Shown piece by piece: positions 1 to 7,088 of a stretch of DNA of 17,054 nt (positions within the stretch are counted from its first letter, which is position 1; every line of letters begins with the position of its first letter). The position numbers were made by a program, and so were the translations under genes. Below the pieces are notes generated by a model that saw nothing but the letters and a program-made list of their open reading frames with translations, did no database searches and was not told where the DNA came from. The DNA is from Pseudomonadota bacterium (GTDB lineage: Bacteria > Pseudomonadota > Alphaproteobacteria > Acetobacterales > Acetobacteraceae): the NCBI GenBank assembly GCA_021841985.1, contig JAKCCP010000207.1:1-17054 (forward strand). Direction: 5' to 3'.

Positions 1-1
1 G

Positions 2-790
2 GAGGGCGGCGCCGGCGGCGACAATGTGCTGGTGGCGAATGGCGGCGCCACCACCGTCCTTGGCAGCACCGGGGGAAATGATACGCTGGTGGGTGCCGCG
101 GGCACGGTGATGATTGCCGCGACGCCCAACGATCTGGTCTTCGCCGCCAGCAACGGCGGTAATGACACCGTTTTCGGCACCGCCTCCGGCACCGATACCC
201 TGGTCGGCGGAAACGCCGGCGCCGCGACATTGGTCGGCAGCACCGGCAATGATGAAATGTGGGGTGGGACGGGACGGGATATTCTCTTCGGCGGCTCCGG
301 CAACGAGACTTTGGGCGGCGGCCAGGGAAACACCACCGTGGTCGCCGGAACCGGCGCATCGACGCTGGTCGGCGGCTCCGGCGATCAGGAATTCGTCGGC
401 GCCACTTCCGGCCATGCCACGATCTTCTCCGGCGTCGGCAACACGACTCTGTTCTCCGGGGGCGAAGCCTTGACGGCGGTATTGCAGAATAGCGGCCAGG
501 CCATCGATTCCATTGTCCTGCAATCAGGTGACGCGACCATCTGGGGCGCCAGCGGCACCAACGCCGGCACCGATGTTTATGACGTGATCAGCGGCACCGC
601 CGGCGGCCAGAACATGATCTTTGGCTTCAAGCCGGGGCAGGACGTGGTTAATCTGTATGGCTATAGTGCCGGCGCGGCGCATATCGTCGCCAATAGTGGC
701 GGCACCGCGATGACCCTCCCCGACGGTACCGCCATCGCCTTTGTCGGCATTTCCTCCAGCCAAGTAGCCGAAAGTCTCCATTACGGATGA
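2..790 (+). CDS. C-terminal part of a large RTX-like glycine-rich repeat protein (5' partial)
   Basis: The frame is already open at base 2 and ends with TGA at 788-790, so this is only the last ~262 residues of a larger protein; a GTG at 26 is an internal Val, not a start. The fragment is packed with degenerate hemolysin-type calcium-binding nonapeptides: GSTGNDEMWGGTGRDILFGG fits the GGxGxDxLx pattern best, and many neighbours are worn versions (ATLVGS, STLVGGSGD). No Cys is visible. The last ~70 residues leave the repeats and form a tail of the type IFGFKPGQDVVNLYGY followed by LPDGTAIAFVGIS, which is common at the ends of alphaproteobacterial RTX and adhesin-like proteins. By family knowledge such proteins bind calcium outside the cell and leave by type I secretion using an uncleaved C-terminal signal. 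No TolC/HlyB/HlyD genes are in the window. Whether it is an enzyme, adhesin or S-layer-like protein cannot be told without the N-terminus. Confidence 0.8.
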   Translation, partial: EGGAGGDNVLVANGGATTVLGSTGGNDTLVGAAGTVMIAATPNDLVFAASNGGNDTVFGTASGTDTLVGGNAGAATLVGSTGNDEMWGGTGRDILFGGSGNETLGGGQGNTTVVAGTGASTLVGGSGDQEFVGATSGHATIFSGVGNTTLFSGGEALTAVLQNSGQAIDSIVLQSGDATIWGASGTNAGTDVYDVISGTAGGQNMIFGFKPGQDVVNLYGYSAGAAHIVANSGGTAMTLPDGTAIAFVGISSSQVAESLHYG

Positions 791-858
791 CGATACACAG
801 CGAGCCCCTCTGGGCCGGCGGCGCGGCAGGCGCTAAACCATGGGGAAGAGAAAGCCGT

Positions 859-863
859 GGGAG
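859..863 (+). promoter_or_regulatory. Ribosome binding site fixing the dehydrogenase start at 870
   Basis: GGGAG sits 6 nt before the ATG at 870. An in-frame ATG at 840 lacks a comparable site and would add ten lysine/arginine-rich residues not typical of the family, so 870 is preferred. Confidence 0.55.
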
Positions 864-869
864 AAAAAA

Positions 870-1964
870 ATGCCGGATCATGCCATCATCGCCGTCCCTG
901 TCGATCGCTTGCAGGATTTCGTCGCCAGGATCTTCGCCGCCGCCGGCTGCGACGCCGAGGAAGCGGCGCGGATCGGGCGCTATCTGGTCTCGGCCAATCT
1001 CGCGGGGCACGACAGCCACGGCGTCATCCGGGTGCCGCGCTATGTCGCCTGGCTCAAGGAGGGGGCGGTGCTGGCCGGGCAGACGCTCACCATCGTCCAT
1101 GACCTGCCGAGCCATGCCGTGGTCGATGGCAATTGCGGGTTCGGGCAGACCGTCGGGCCGCTCGCCGTCGATCTCGGCATCGCCAAGGCGAAAAACACCG
1201 GGCTCGCCGCGATCGCGCTCCGGCGCGCCGGCCATCTCGGCCGGATCGGTGATTGGGGCGAGCGCGCCGCCGAAGCCGGGCTGCTCTCGCTCCATTTCGT
1301 CAATGTCGCGGGCGGCGAATTGACCGCGCCCTGGGGCGGCGTCTCGCGCCGCTTCGCCACCAACCCGATCTGCATCACCGTGCCGCGCCCCGGCGCATTG
1401 CCGCTGGTGCTCGATTTCGCGACCTCGCGCGTCGCCGAGGGCAAGGTGCTGGTCGCCTCCCAGGGGGGCAAGAAAGTCCCCGAGGATTCGCTGATCGGCC
1501 CCGACGGCACGATCTCCGGCGACCCGCGCCTGCTCTATGGCGAGATCGAAGGCACCCATCTCCGTGATGCGACCAAGGGCAAGGGCGCGCTTCGCACCTT
1601 CGGCGAGCACAAGGGCTCGGGATTGGCGTTCATGTGCGAACTCCTCGCCGGCTGCTTGACCGGCGGCGCGACCTCGGGGCCGATGCCGGAGGGGTCACGG
1701 CGGATCACCAACGGCATGCTGTCGCTCTATATCGATCCCGCTCATTTCGCCGGCGCCGGCTTCGCGCGCGCGGTCGAGGACTATGCCGCTTACGTGAAAG
1801 CGGCGCGGCCGACGACACCGGGGGGCGAGGTGCTGCTGCCCGGCGAGCCCGAAACCCGGACGCGCGCCGCGCGCCTTGCCGCCGGCATCCCGCTCTCGCC
1901 CGAGACCTGGGCCGCGATCGGGGCGACCGCGAACGAACTCAAGGTTCCGCCCCCTCCGCTCTGA
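870..1964 (+). CDS. LDH2/MDH2-family 2-hydroxyacid dehydrogenase (YbiC/HcxB-like)
   Basis: Predicted 364-residue cytoplasmic NAD(P)-dependent oxidoreductase of the malate/L-lactate/ureidoglycolate dehydrogenase family, a fold distinct from classical LDH/MDH. Visible hallmarks are GHDSHGVIRVPRY near residues 46-58 (the His of SHG is the family's catalytic or substrate-binding His), AGHLGRIGDWGERAAEAGL, APWGGVSRRFATNPI in the nucleotide-binding region, LDFATSRVAEGKV and GEHKGSGLAFMCELLAG. The run of motifs resembles E. coli YbiC (hydroxycarboxylate dehydrogenase B, which reduces 2-oxoacids such as phenylpyruvate) more than ureidoglycolate dehydrogenase; this is from memory of the family, so the substrate is open. 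Length is normal for the family. It stands alone on the plus strand between the RTX-like gene and the convergent hydrolase gene, with its last 26 bases overlapping the end of that gene. The direction in vivo (lactate/malate oxidation or keto-acid reduction) cannot be read from sequence. Confidence 0.9.
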   Translation: MPDHAIIAVPVDRLQDFVARIFAAAGCDAEEAARIGRYLVSANLAGHDSHGVIRVPRYVAWLKEGAVLAGQTLTIVHDLPSHAVVDGNCGFGQTVGPLAVDLGIAKAKNTGLAAIALRRAGHLGRIGDWGERAAEAGLLSLHFVNVAGGELTAPWGGVSRRFATNPICITVPRPGALPLVLDFATSRVAEGKVLVASQGGKKVPEDSLIGPDGTISGDPRLLYGEIEGTHLRDATKGKGALRTFGEHKGSGLAFMCELLAGCLTGGATSGPMPEGSRRITNGMLSLYIDPAHFAGAGFARAVEDYAAYVKAARPTTPGGEVLLPGEPETRTRAARLAAGIPLSPETWAAIGATANELKVPPPPL

Positions 1965-2742
1965 TCCCCGAGCCCAGCAGCGGGCCGAGAAAAGCGGCAA
2001 TCGCGGCGAGGAATCCCTCCGGGTCGTCGGCGTGCAGCCAATGCCCGGCCTGCTTCAGCGTCGCGAACCGGGCATGCGGGAACAGCGCCCGAATGGCGGG
2101 GCGGTATTCCGGCCGCACGTAATCCGAGCGGCCGCCGGTCAGAAACAGCGTCGGCCCGGCATAGCTGGCGCCAGGGGGCGCGTCCCAGGATTCGATCTCC
2201 GGCATCGCCGCGGCGATCTCCGCGAGCCCGAGCCGCCAGGAAGGCGCCGCGCCAAAGCGGAGACTATGGAGCAGGAATTGGCGAAGCGGCGCCGAGGGCA
2301 CGGCCTCGGCGAGCGCGGCCTCGGCCCCGGCGCGGGTGAGTTCGGGGGTGAGCGGCAGCGCCCGCATCGCCGCGATATAGCCACGATGGCCGTGGCTCGG
2401 ATAGGGAACCGGGGCGATATCGCAGGCGGCGAGGCGGCTCACCGCCTCGGGCGCGGCGAGCGCGAGCCGCATCGCGACCTTCCCCCCCATCGAGTGCCCG
2501 ACCACCGCCGCCGGCAGCGCGCCGTGGGCGGCAAGCGTCTCGCGCACATCGGCGGCGAGCGTCGCATACGCCATGCCCGGCGCGTGCGGGCTTTCGCCGT
2601 GATTGCGCAAATCGAGGGCGAGCACGCGATAATGGGCGGCAAGACGGCGCTGAATGGTCGCGAAATTGCGCGCGGCACCAAACAGCCCGTGCAGGATCAC
2701 GACCGCCGGCCCGGCGCCGGCCTCGATGACATGCAAACGCAT
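1939..2742 (-). CDS. Alpha/beta hydrolase, YbfF-like esterase
   Basis: 267-residue single-domain alpha/beta hydrolase without signal peptide, so probably cytoplasmic. The oxyanion-hole motif LHGLFGAARNF (17-27), DLRNHGESPH (44-53), nucleophile elbow GHSMGG with Ser84, the acid Asp207 in GGRSDYV and the catalytic His234 in AGHWLHAD are all present and in order. The DLRNHG, GHSMGGKVAM and CDIAPVPY blocks are typical of the YbfF/ABHD11 esterase group, which cleaves short and acyl-CoA-type esters; the natural substrate is unknown. The start is the ATG at 2742-2740, which shares its A with the TGA of the upstream permease gene (TGATG), implying translational coupling. The long upstream-open frame before this ATG is the antisense-like shadow of the permease gene. 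Its 3' end overlaps the convergent dehydrogenase gene by 26 bases. Good confidence in fold and start, low in substrate. Confidence 0.9.
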   Translation of the reverse strand: MRLHVIEAGAGPAVVILHGLFGAARNFATIQRRLAAHYRVLALDLRNHGESPHAPGMAYATLAADVRETLAAHGALPAAVVGHSMGGKVAMRLALAAPEAVSRLAACDIAPVPYPSHGHRGYIAAMRALPLTPELTRAGAEAALAEAVPSAPLRQFLLHSLRFGAAPSWRLGLAEIAAAMPEIESWDAPPGASYAGPTLFLTGGRSDYVRPEYRPAIRALFPHARFATLKQAGHWLHADDPEGFLAAIAAFLGPLLGSGIRAEGAEP

Positions 2743-3677
2743 CAGCGCACCACCCGCTCGCGCAAGCCGAGCCCCCTCGCCCGCCGCCGCGGCCAGACCG
2801 CGACCAGGACGCCGCCGAGGATCAGCGCCGTGCCGCTCAAGAGAGCGGCGTCCAGTTTTTCGCCGAGAAACAGCGCCGACAGCAGAAGCCCGACCGCTGG
2901 CGTTGCAAGAAACCCGACCGAGGCGACGACGGAGGGCAAGGTCATCGCCGCCTCCATCACGCACCAGGTGCCGATCGGGCCGCCGATCAGGCCGATGAAG
3001 CCGAGGGCCGCGAGCCCACCCGGCGTCCAGTGCCCGACCCCGCCATGCAGCATCGCGAGCGGCGCGAGGAGAGCGGAGGCGATCGCGAAACACCAGGGGA
3101 GCAGCGCGAACATCGAGCTTTGCGGCGGAAAGCGCCGCACCGCGATGATCGCGAGCGACCACGACCCCGCGGCGCCGAGCAGAAACAGATTCCCGACCAG
3201 CACCTCGCCATGGTGCCAGTCCACCGCCCACGGGCCGACGAGGACGATGATCCCGGCGAGCCCGATCAGCGCCGCAAGCCAGCGCCGCGCCGGGATCGCC
3301 TCACGCAAGACGAGGAGCGAGAGCGGGACGACGAAAATCGTCGTGGTGTTGGAGAGGATCGCGGTGCGCCCGGCCGGCACATAGGCGATGGCGGCATGGG
3401 CGAGGGCGAAGAAGCCGGCGATCTGCAAGACGCCGACGGCGAGCAGCGCCGGCAGATCGGCTCTCCGCGGCCAGCGCAATCGCCCGAGCGCGCCGAGCAG
3501 CACAAAGGCCGCAAAACCCGAAAACGCCGCCCGCCCGAGCCCGAACCAGAGCGGCGCCGCCCCCGCATTGGTCGCAAATTTGGTCACCGGCCACGCCCCG
3601 CCGAGGAGCAGCACCGCGCCCGCGAGTTGTGCGATCCCCGCCGGGGTGATCTCACCCGGACGCGCCATGCCCGACAT
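2742..3677 (-). CDS. EamA/DMT-superfamily permease, 10 TM
   Basis: 311-residue inner-membrane protein with two EamA halves. Hydrophobic helices alternate regularly through the sequence: LAGAVLLLGGAWPVTKF is the usual first helix, AIAYVPAGRTAILSNTTTIFVVPLSLLVLRE is the conserved end of half one, and VVASVGFLATPAVGLLLSALFLGEKL followed by GTALILGGVLVAV is the matching end of half two. The tail is Arg-rich (WPRRRARGLGLRERVVR), consistent with a cytoplasmic C-terminus. DMT members usually export amino acids or other small metabolites; nothing in the sequence fixes the substrate. Start chosen at ATG 3677 (MSGMARP); a second ATG at 3668 is possible, and upstream bases hold only a weak Shine-Dalgarno (GAAAG). 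The frame stays open upstream through the 15-bp tandem repeat, so a longer N-terminus is possible but would be hydrophilic and unusual. Its stop overlaps the hydrolase start, and it follows the quinone reductase gene by about 41 bases, so these three are probably one transcript. Confidence 0.88.
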   Translation of the reverse strand: MSGMARPGEITPAGIAQLAGAVLLLGGAWPVTKFATNAGAAPLWFGLGRAAFSGFAAFVLLGALGRLRWPRRADLPALLAVGVLQIAGFFALAHAAIAYVPAGRTAILSNTTTIFVVPLSLLVLREAIPARRWLAALIGLAGIIVLVGPWAVDWHHGEVLVGNLFLLGAAGSWSLAIIAVRRFPPQSSMFALLPWCFAIASALLAPLAMLHGGVGHWTPGGLAALGFIGLIGGPIGTWCVMEAAMTLPSVVASVGFLATPAVGLLLSALFLGEKLDAALLSGTALILGGVLVAVWPRRRARGLGLRERVVR

Positions 3678-3680
3678 CGC

Positions 3681-3723
3681 CCGCGCTTTCAGGGTCCGCG
3701 CTTTCAGGGTCCGCGCTTTCAGG
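3681..3723. repeat. 15-bp tandem repeat, 2.9 copies, spanning the reductase stop codon
   Basis: The plus-strand unit ccgcgctttcagggt is perfect at 3681-3695 and 3696-3710, and a third copy at 3711-3723 diverges after ccgcgctttcagg. The third copy contains the TGA stop (tca at 3719-3721) of the quinone reductase gene read on the minus strand, and the other two lie in the gap before the permease ATG at 3677. In the permease frame each unit reads LKART, so the array would encode [15 protein letters not shown] if translation began further upstream. Such exact short tandem copies suggest recent slippage. Confidence 0.9.
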
Positions 3724-4723
3724 CCTCGACACGCAGCATGATCTTGCCGATATGGGTGCTGCTCTCCATCAGCGCGTGCGCCGCCTGCACCTCCGCGAGC
3801 GGAAACACCGCGTGGACCACCGGCCCGCCCCGCCCGGCGTCGAGCAGCGGCCACACCTTCTCGCGCAGCTCGGCGGCGATGGCGCCTTTTTCCTCAGCAC
3901 TCCGCGGCCGCATGGTCGAGCCGGTGATGGTGAGGCGCTTGGTCATGACATGGGTGAGATCGAATTTTTCCACCTTCGGCCCGCCGAGAAAAGCGATCAG
4001 CACCAGCCGCCCGCCTTTGGCGAGCGAACGGAGATTGGCCGCGGCATAGGGCCCGCCGACCATGTCGAGCACGACATCGACGCCGGCGCCATCGGTGAGG
4101 CGGGCGATCTCGTCGGCGAAATCCTGGGTTCGGTAATTGATCGCCGCCGCCGCGCCGAGGCGAAGACAGGCGGCGCATTTCTCATCGCTGCCGGCGGTGG
4201 CGTAGGCGGTCGCGCCAAAGGCGGCCGCGAGCTGGATCGCGGTGACGCCGATGCCGCTGGTGCCGCCATGGATGAGAACGCGCTCACCCGGCGCGAGGCG
4301 GCCGAGCTGAAAGAGATTGGCCCAGACGGTGAAATAGGTCTCGGGCAAGGCGCCGGCGCGGATCGCGTCATAGCCGGACGGCCAGGGGAGACACTGCCCC
4401 TCGGGGGCGACGCAGTATTCCGCATAGCCGCCGCCATTGACCAGCGCCGCGACCCGATCGCCGATCCGCCAGCGCGTCGCCCCCTCGCCCAGCCCGACCA
4501 CCTCGCCCGCGACTTCTAGGCCGAGAATGGGGCTCGCCTCCGACGGCGGCGGATAGAGGCCGCGGCGCTGCTGGATATCGGGCCGGTTGACGCCGGCGGC
4601 GGCGACGCGGATCAGCACCTCGCCCACGCGCGGGCGCGGCCTCGCCCCGGTGACGAGGCGCATGACCTCCGGCCCACCGGCGCCTTCGGTCGCGATATGG
4701 TGCATGGTCTCGGGGGTGCTCAT
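3719..4723 (-). CDS. NAD(P)H:quinone oxidoreductase, zeta-crystallin/PIG3 type
   Basis: 334-residue zinc-independent medium-chain dehydrogenase/reductase, predicted to reduce quinones or enone-type carbonyls with NADPH in the cytosol. Visible blocks: [17 protein letters not shown] near 44-60, [47 protein letters not shown], the Rossmann motif [15 protein letters not shown] around 147-161, and [31 protein letters not shown] and GSTMRPRS are typical of the PIG3/TP53I3 subgroup rather than E. coli QorA. The structural-zinc Cys cluster of alcohol dehydrogenases is absent, as expected. Of two ATGs, 4729 and 4723, the second is chosen because GGAG at 4734-4731 lies 7 nt before it but only 1 nt before the first. 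The stop lies in the last copy of the 15-bp tandem repeat. It follows the binding-protein gene by ~90 bases that hold a hairpin, and precedes the permease and esterase genes on the same strand. Confidence 0.9.
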   Translation of the reverse strand: MSTPETMHHIATEGAGGPEVMRLVTGARPRPRVGEVLIRVAAAGVNRPDIQQRRGLYPPPSEASPILGLEVAGEVVGLGEGATRWRIGDRVAALVNGGGYAEYCVAPEGQCLPWPSGYDAIRAGALPETYFTVWANLFQLGRLAPGERVLIHGGTSGIGVTAIQLAAAFGATAYATAGSDEKCAACLRLGAAAAINYRTQDFADEIARLTDGAGVDVVLDMVGGPYAAANLRSLAKGGRLVLIAFLGGPKVEKFDLTHVMTKRLTITGSTMRPRSAEEKGAIAAELREKVWPLLDAGRGGPVVHAVFPLAEVQAAHALMESSTHIGKIMLRVEA

Positions 4724-4730
4724 CGTCATT

Positions 4731-4734
4731 CTCC
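4731..4734 (-). promoter_or_regulatory. Ribosome binding site deciding the quinone reductase start
   Basis: GGAG on the minus strand lies 7 nt upstream of the ATG at 4723 but just 1 nt upstream of the alternative ATG at 4729, favouring the shorter protein beginning MSTPE. Confidence 0.55.
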
Positions 4735-4762
4735 AGCGGGTTTCGCCAGAGGGTAGAGGCGA

Positions 4763-4789
4763 GCGGCGGGCGCCGTCCAGCCCCGCCGC
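4763..4789 (-). terminator. GC-rich hairpin after the binding-protein gene (attenuator or weak terminator)
   Basis: Perfect 8-bp inverted repeat GCGGCGGG (4763-4770) and CCCGCCGC (4782-4789) with an 11-nt loop, in the gap between the binding-protein stop (4813) and the quinone reductase start (4723). No U-run follows on the minus strand, so it is not a textbook intrinsic terminator. It could reduce read-through or protect the 3' end of the binding-protein message, which often needs to be more abundant than its neighbours. Confidence 0.35.
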
Positions 4790-4812
4790 CTGCCCTCAAG
4801 CCGCGCCGGCGA

Positions 4813-6027
4813 TCAGGAACCGCTGCCTTCGATGATCTCGCCAAAGCGCTCCCAGGTCTTGCCGTTCCAGCGCGCGAGCTGCAACTGACGCAGCGGGTGG
4901 AAATTGGTCGGGCTGGTATTGACCTTGATGCCGGGGATCAGCACCGGAATTTCGAGATCCTGGATATTGGTCGCCTGTTTCATGACGTTCTCGCGCGAGA
5001 GATCATTGCCGCATTCCTTGAGCACATGGGCGAGCGTCATCGCGACGGCATAGCCATAGGTATAATTGCCATCGGTCTTGTCGGCGCCGGGCATGTATTT
5101 GTCCATGAAGGCGAGCCAGTCCTTCATCCCCTGATCGTCGGCCCAGGCGGGATCGGTGCTGTCCTTGAGATAGCCGCCGGTGATGATGCCGACCGCTTTT
5201 TCGACCCCGGCGGGTTTGATCACCGAGCCCACGGCGATCGATACATTGGTCAGGAACTCGGCCGGGTGCCAGTTGATATCATAGACTTTGCGGATGATCT
5301 GGGCGGCGAATTTCGGCGTCGCGGCGATCACCAGCGTATCGGCGCCCGAGGCTTGCAGCGTCACCACCTGGGAATCGGTGGTCGGATCGGTGACCTCGTA
5401 GGTCGCTTCCTTGACCATCAGCTTCGCATATTGGTCGCCGAACACGTCCTTGACGCCGTTGAGATAGTCCTTGCCGAAATCATCGTTCTGATAAATGATC
5501 GCGACTTTGGCATTGGGCTTGGTCTTGAGGATGTATTTCGCATAGACCTGCGCCTCGATCCGGTAGCTCGGCTGATAGCCGATGGTCCACGGAAAATGCT
5601 TGTAATCGCCCCATTTATCGGCGCCTGTGGCGACAAAGAGCTGTGGCACTTTTTTCATGTTCAGGTATTTTTGCACCGCGGTCTGGGTCGGCGTGCCGAG
5701 CCCGTTGAACATGAAGGCGACGCCCTCCTGTTCGACCAACATGCGCGTCTGCTCGACCGTCTTCGGCGGGCTATAGCCATCATCGACCGACATCAGATCG
5801 ACCTTGCGGCCGTTGATGCCGCCCTGGTCATTGACCATCTTGAAATAGGCCACCTCCGCCCGGCCATCGGCGCCATAGGCCGAGGCCGGGCCGCTATAGG
5901 GCATGGTGCCACCGATCTTGATCTCGGTCGCGGTGACGCCCGGCATGTCGCCGGCACGCGCCCCCCCGGCGGCAAGCCCCAGCGCCATGGCGGAGGCAGT
6001 GATGGCGGCAAAAACCGAATATCGCAT
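4813..6027 (-). CDS. ABC importer periplasmic ligand-binding protein, branched-chain amino acid (HAAT) type
   Basis: 404 residues. The first 25 form a Sec signal peptide (MRYSVF, then a hydrophobic Ala/Leu core, ending in GGARA before GDM), so the mature protein is periplasmic. The body is a type I periplasmic-binding fold (Peripla_BP_6/LivK-like): VTATEIKIGGTMPYSGPASAYG at the mature start, a KMVNDQGGINGRKVDLMSVDD block, FMFNGLGTPTQTAVQKYLN, and VAIIYQNDDFGKDYLNGVKD at the start of the second lobe. It captures the ligand and hands it to the LivH/LivM permease. Sequences of this type bind branched-chain amino acids but also aromatic acids, amides and other small carboxylates, so the ligand is not assigned. 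GGGAG at 6040-6036 sits 8 nt before the ATG and fixes the start. It is the last gene of the importer set, 36 bases after livM. No lipobox Cys is seen. Confidence 0.92.
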   Translation of the reverse strand: MRYSVFAAITASAMALGLAAGGARAGDMPGVTATEIKIGGTMPYSGPASAYGADGRAEVAYFKMVNDQGGINGRKVDLMSVDDGYSPPKTVEQTRMLVEQEGVAFMFNGLGTPTQTAVQKYLNMKKVPQLFVATGADKWGDYKHFPWTIGYQPSYRIEAQVYAKYILKTKPNAKVAIIYQNDDFGKDYLNGVKDVFGDQYAKLMVKEATYEVTDPTTDSQVVTLQASGADTLVIAATPKFAAQIIRKVYDINWHPAEFLTNVSIAVGSVIKPAGVEKAVGIITGGYLKDSTDPAWADDQGMKDWLAFMDKYMPGADKTDGNYTYGYAVAMTLAHVLKECGNDLSRENVMKQATNIQDLEIPVLIPGIKVNTSPTNFHPLRQLQLARWNGKTWERFGEIIEGSGS

Positions 6028-6063
6028 CTCGTCTTCTCCCTGAGTTCTTTTATGTAACCTCGT

Positions 6064-7086
6064 TCATCCGTTCCTGATCCTGATCTCCTCCGCCATCTTT
6101 CCCGGCGGCGGAGCCAGCGTTTTCGTCGGCGGGGCCGCGCAAGCATCCAGCCGCGCCGCGCGGCGGAGAAGCCCTGCGAACCCCATCGGCAGAAGATAGA
6201 GAAATGCGATCAGAATGACGCCATAGATCGCCCCCGGCGCCGCCTTCGAGATCTTATCCGCGATGTTCGGGATGAATACGATGAAGATCGCGCCGAACAC
6301 CGCGCCGAGAAGCGAGGTGATGCCGCCCACCACCAGGCCGACGAACAGCGTGATCGAGAAAAAAACCGCGAAACTGTCGGGGGCGACGAACTGCACCGCG
6401 ATCGCGCCGAGCGCGCCGGCGATGCCGGTATACATAGCACTCAGCGCGAAGGTGCGGGTCTTGAGCAAGGCGATATCGATACCCATCGCCTCGGCGGCCA
6501 GCGCATGATCGCGCACCGCGCGCATCGCGAGCCCGATCCGCCCGCGCAGGAGATTGCGCGCGAGCAGGAACAGCACCGCCGCCACCGCCAGCGTGAACAG
6601 ATAAAGCCATTGATCCTGACTGAGCTTGAGGCCGAAGGGAGGATCCGGCTTGCTGATCACGATGCCTTGCACGCCGCCGGTCCACGCCTCGAAGGCCTTG
6701 TATTTCAGCAATTGCGGCACCGCGATCGCGAGCGCGAAGGTCGCGAGCGCGAGATAGAGCCCGCCGAGCCGCAACGCGGGAAAGCCGAAGGCGAAACCGA
6801 AGCCGGCACAGATGAGTGCCGCGATCGGCAGCGTCGCCCAGTAAGGGACATCGAAATTCGCCATCAGGATTGCCGCGGTATAAGCGCCGACGGCGTAGAA
6901 CGCGCCATGGCCGAGCGAGATCTGGCCGGTATAGCCGGTCAGCATGTCGAGACCGAGAATGGCGATGGCGTAGGCGACCACCATGGTCATCTGAAACAAC
7001 CGATAATCGCTGAGCAGAAACGCGAGTGCTGCGGCGAGCACGAGAAGGAGAACGGCGAGAAAAATTGGCCGGCGCGCCGCGTTCAT
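6064..7086 (-). CDS. livM: Branched-chain amino acid-type ABC importer permease LivM
   Basis: 340-residue inner-membrane permease with 8-10 hydrophobic segments. Family marks: GLDMLTGYTGQISLGHGAFYAVGAYTAA (the LivM/LivH signature with GxxSLGHGAF), FPALRLGGLYLALATFALA, the cytoplasmic coupling loop RGRIGLAMRAVRDHALAAEAMGID, and VGGITSLLGAVFGAIF. These bind the LivG/LivF ATPases and form half of the channel. The start is the ATG at 7086; livH stops only 2 bases upstream (TAG-CC-ATG), so expression is tightly coupled. The open frame continues far upstream into livH, but that stretch is an out-of-frame shadow (Arg-rich, non-hydrophobic). The C-terminus carries a ~30-residue hydrophilic tail (CAAPPTKTLAPPPGKMAEE) beyond the last helix, somewhat longer than usual. 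Substrate specificity is not readable. Confidence 0.92.
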   Translation of the reverse strand: MNAARRPIFLAVLLLVLAAALAFLLSDYRLFQMTMVVAYAIAILGLDMLTGYTGQISLGHGAFYAVGAYTAAILMANFDVPYWATLPIAALICAGFGFAFGFPALRLGGLYLALATFALAIAVPQLLKYKAFEAWTGGVQGIVISKPDPPFGLKLSQDQWLYLFTLAVAAVLFLLARNLLRGRIGLAMRAVRDHALAAEAMGIDIALLKTRTFALSAMYTGIAGALGAIAVQFVAPDSFAVFFSITLFVGLVVGGITSLLGAVFGAIFIVFIPNIADKISKAAPGAIYGVILIAFLYLLPMGFAGLLRRAARLDACAAPPTKTLAPPPGKMAEEIRIRNG

Positions 7087-7088
7087 GG

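Noticed and set aside
1876..3384. 502-codon plus-strand frame over the esterase and permease genes
   Set aside because: Arg/Pro-rich composition, no recognisable motif, antisense to genes with intact catalytic residues and TGATG coupling.
3030..4049. Long plus-strand open frame across the permease and reductase genes
   Set aside because: The product is Arg/Glu/Pro-rich without domains, lies antisense to two well-supported genes, and is explained by high GC leaving few stops.
4897..6057. 386-codon plus-strand frame antisense to the binding-protein gene
   Set aside because: The minus-strand frame has a signal peptide, a clear fold and a good ribosome site; the plus-strand product is low-complexity Asp/His/Gly shadow sequence.
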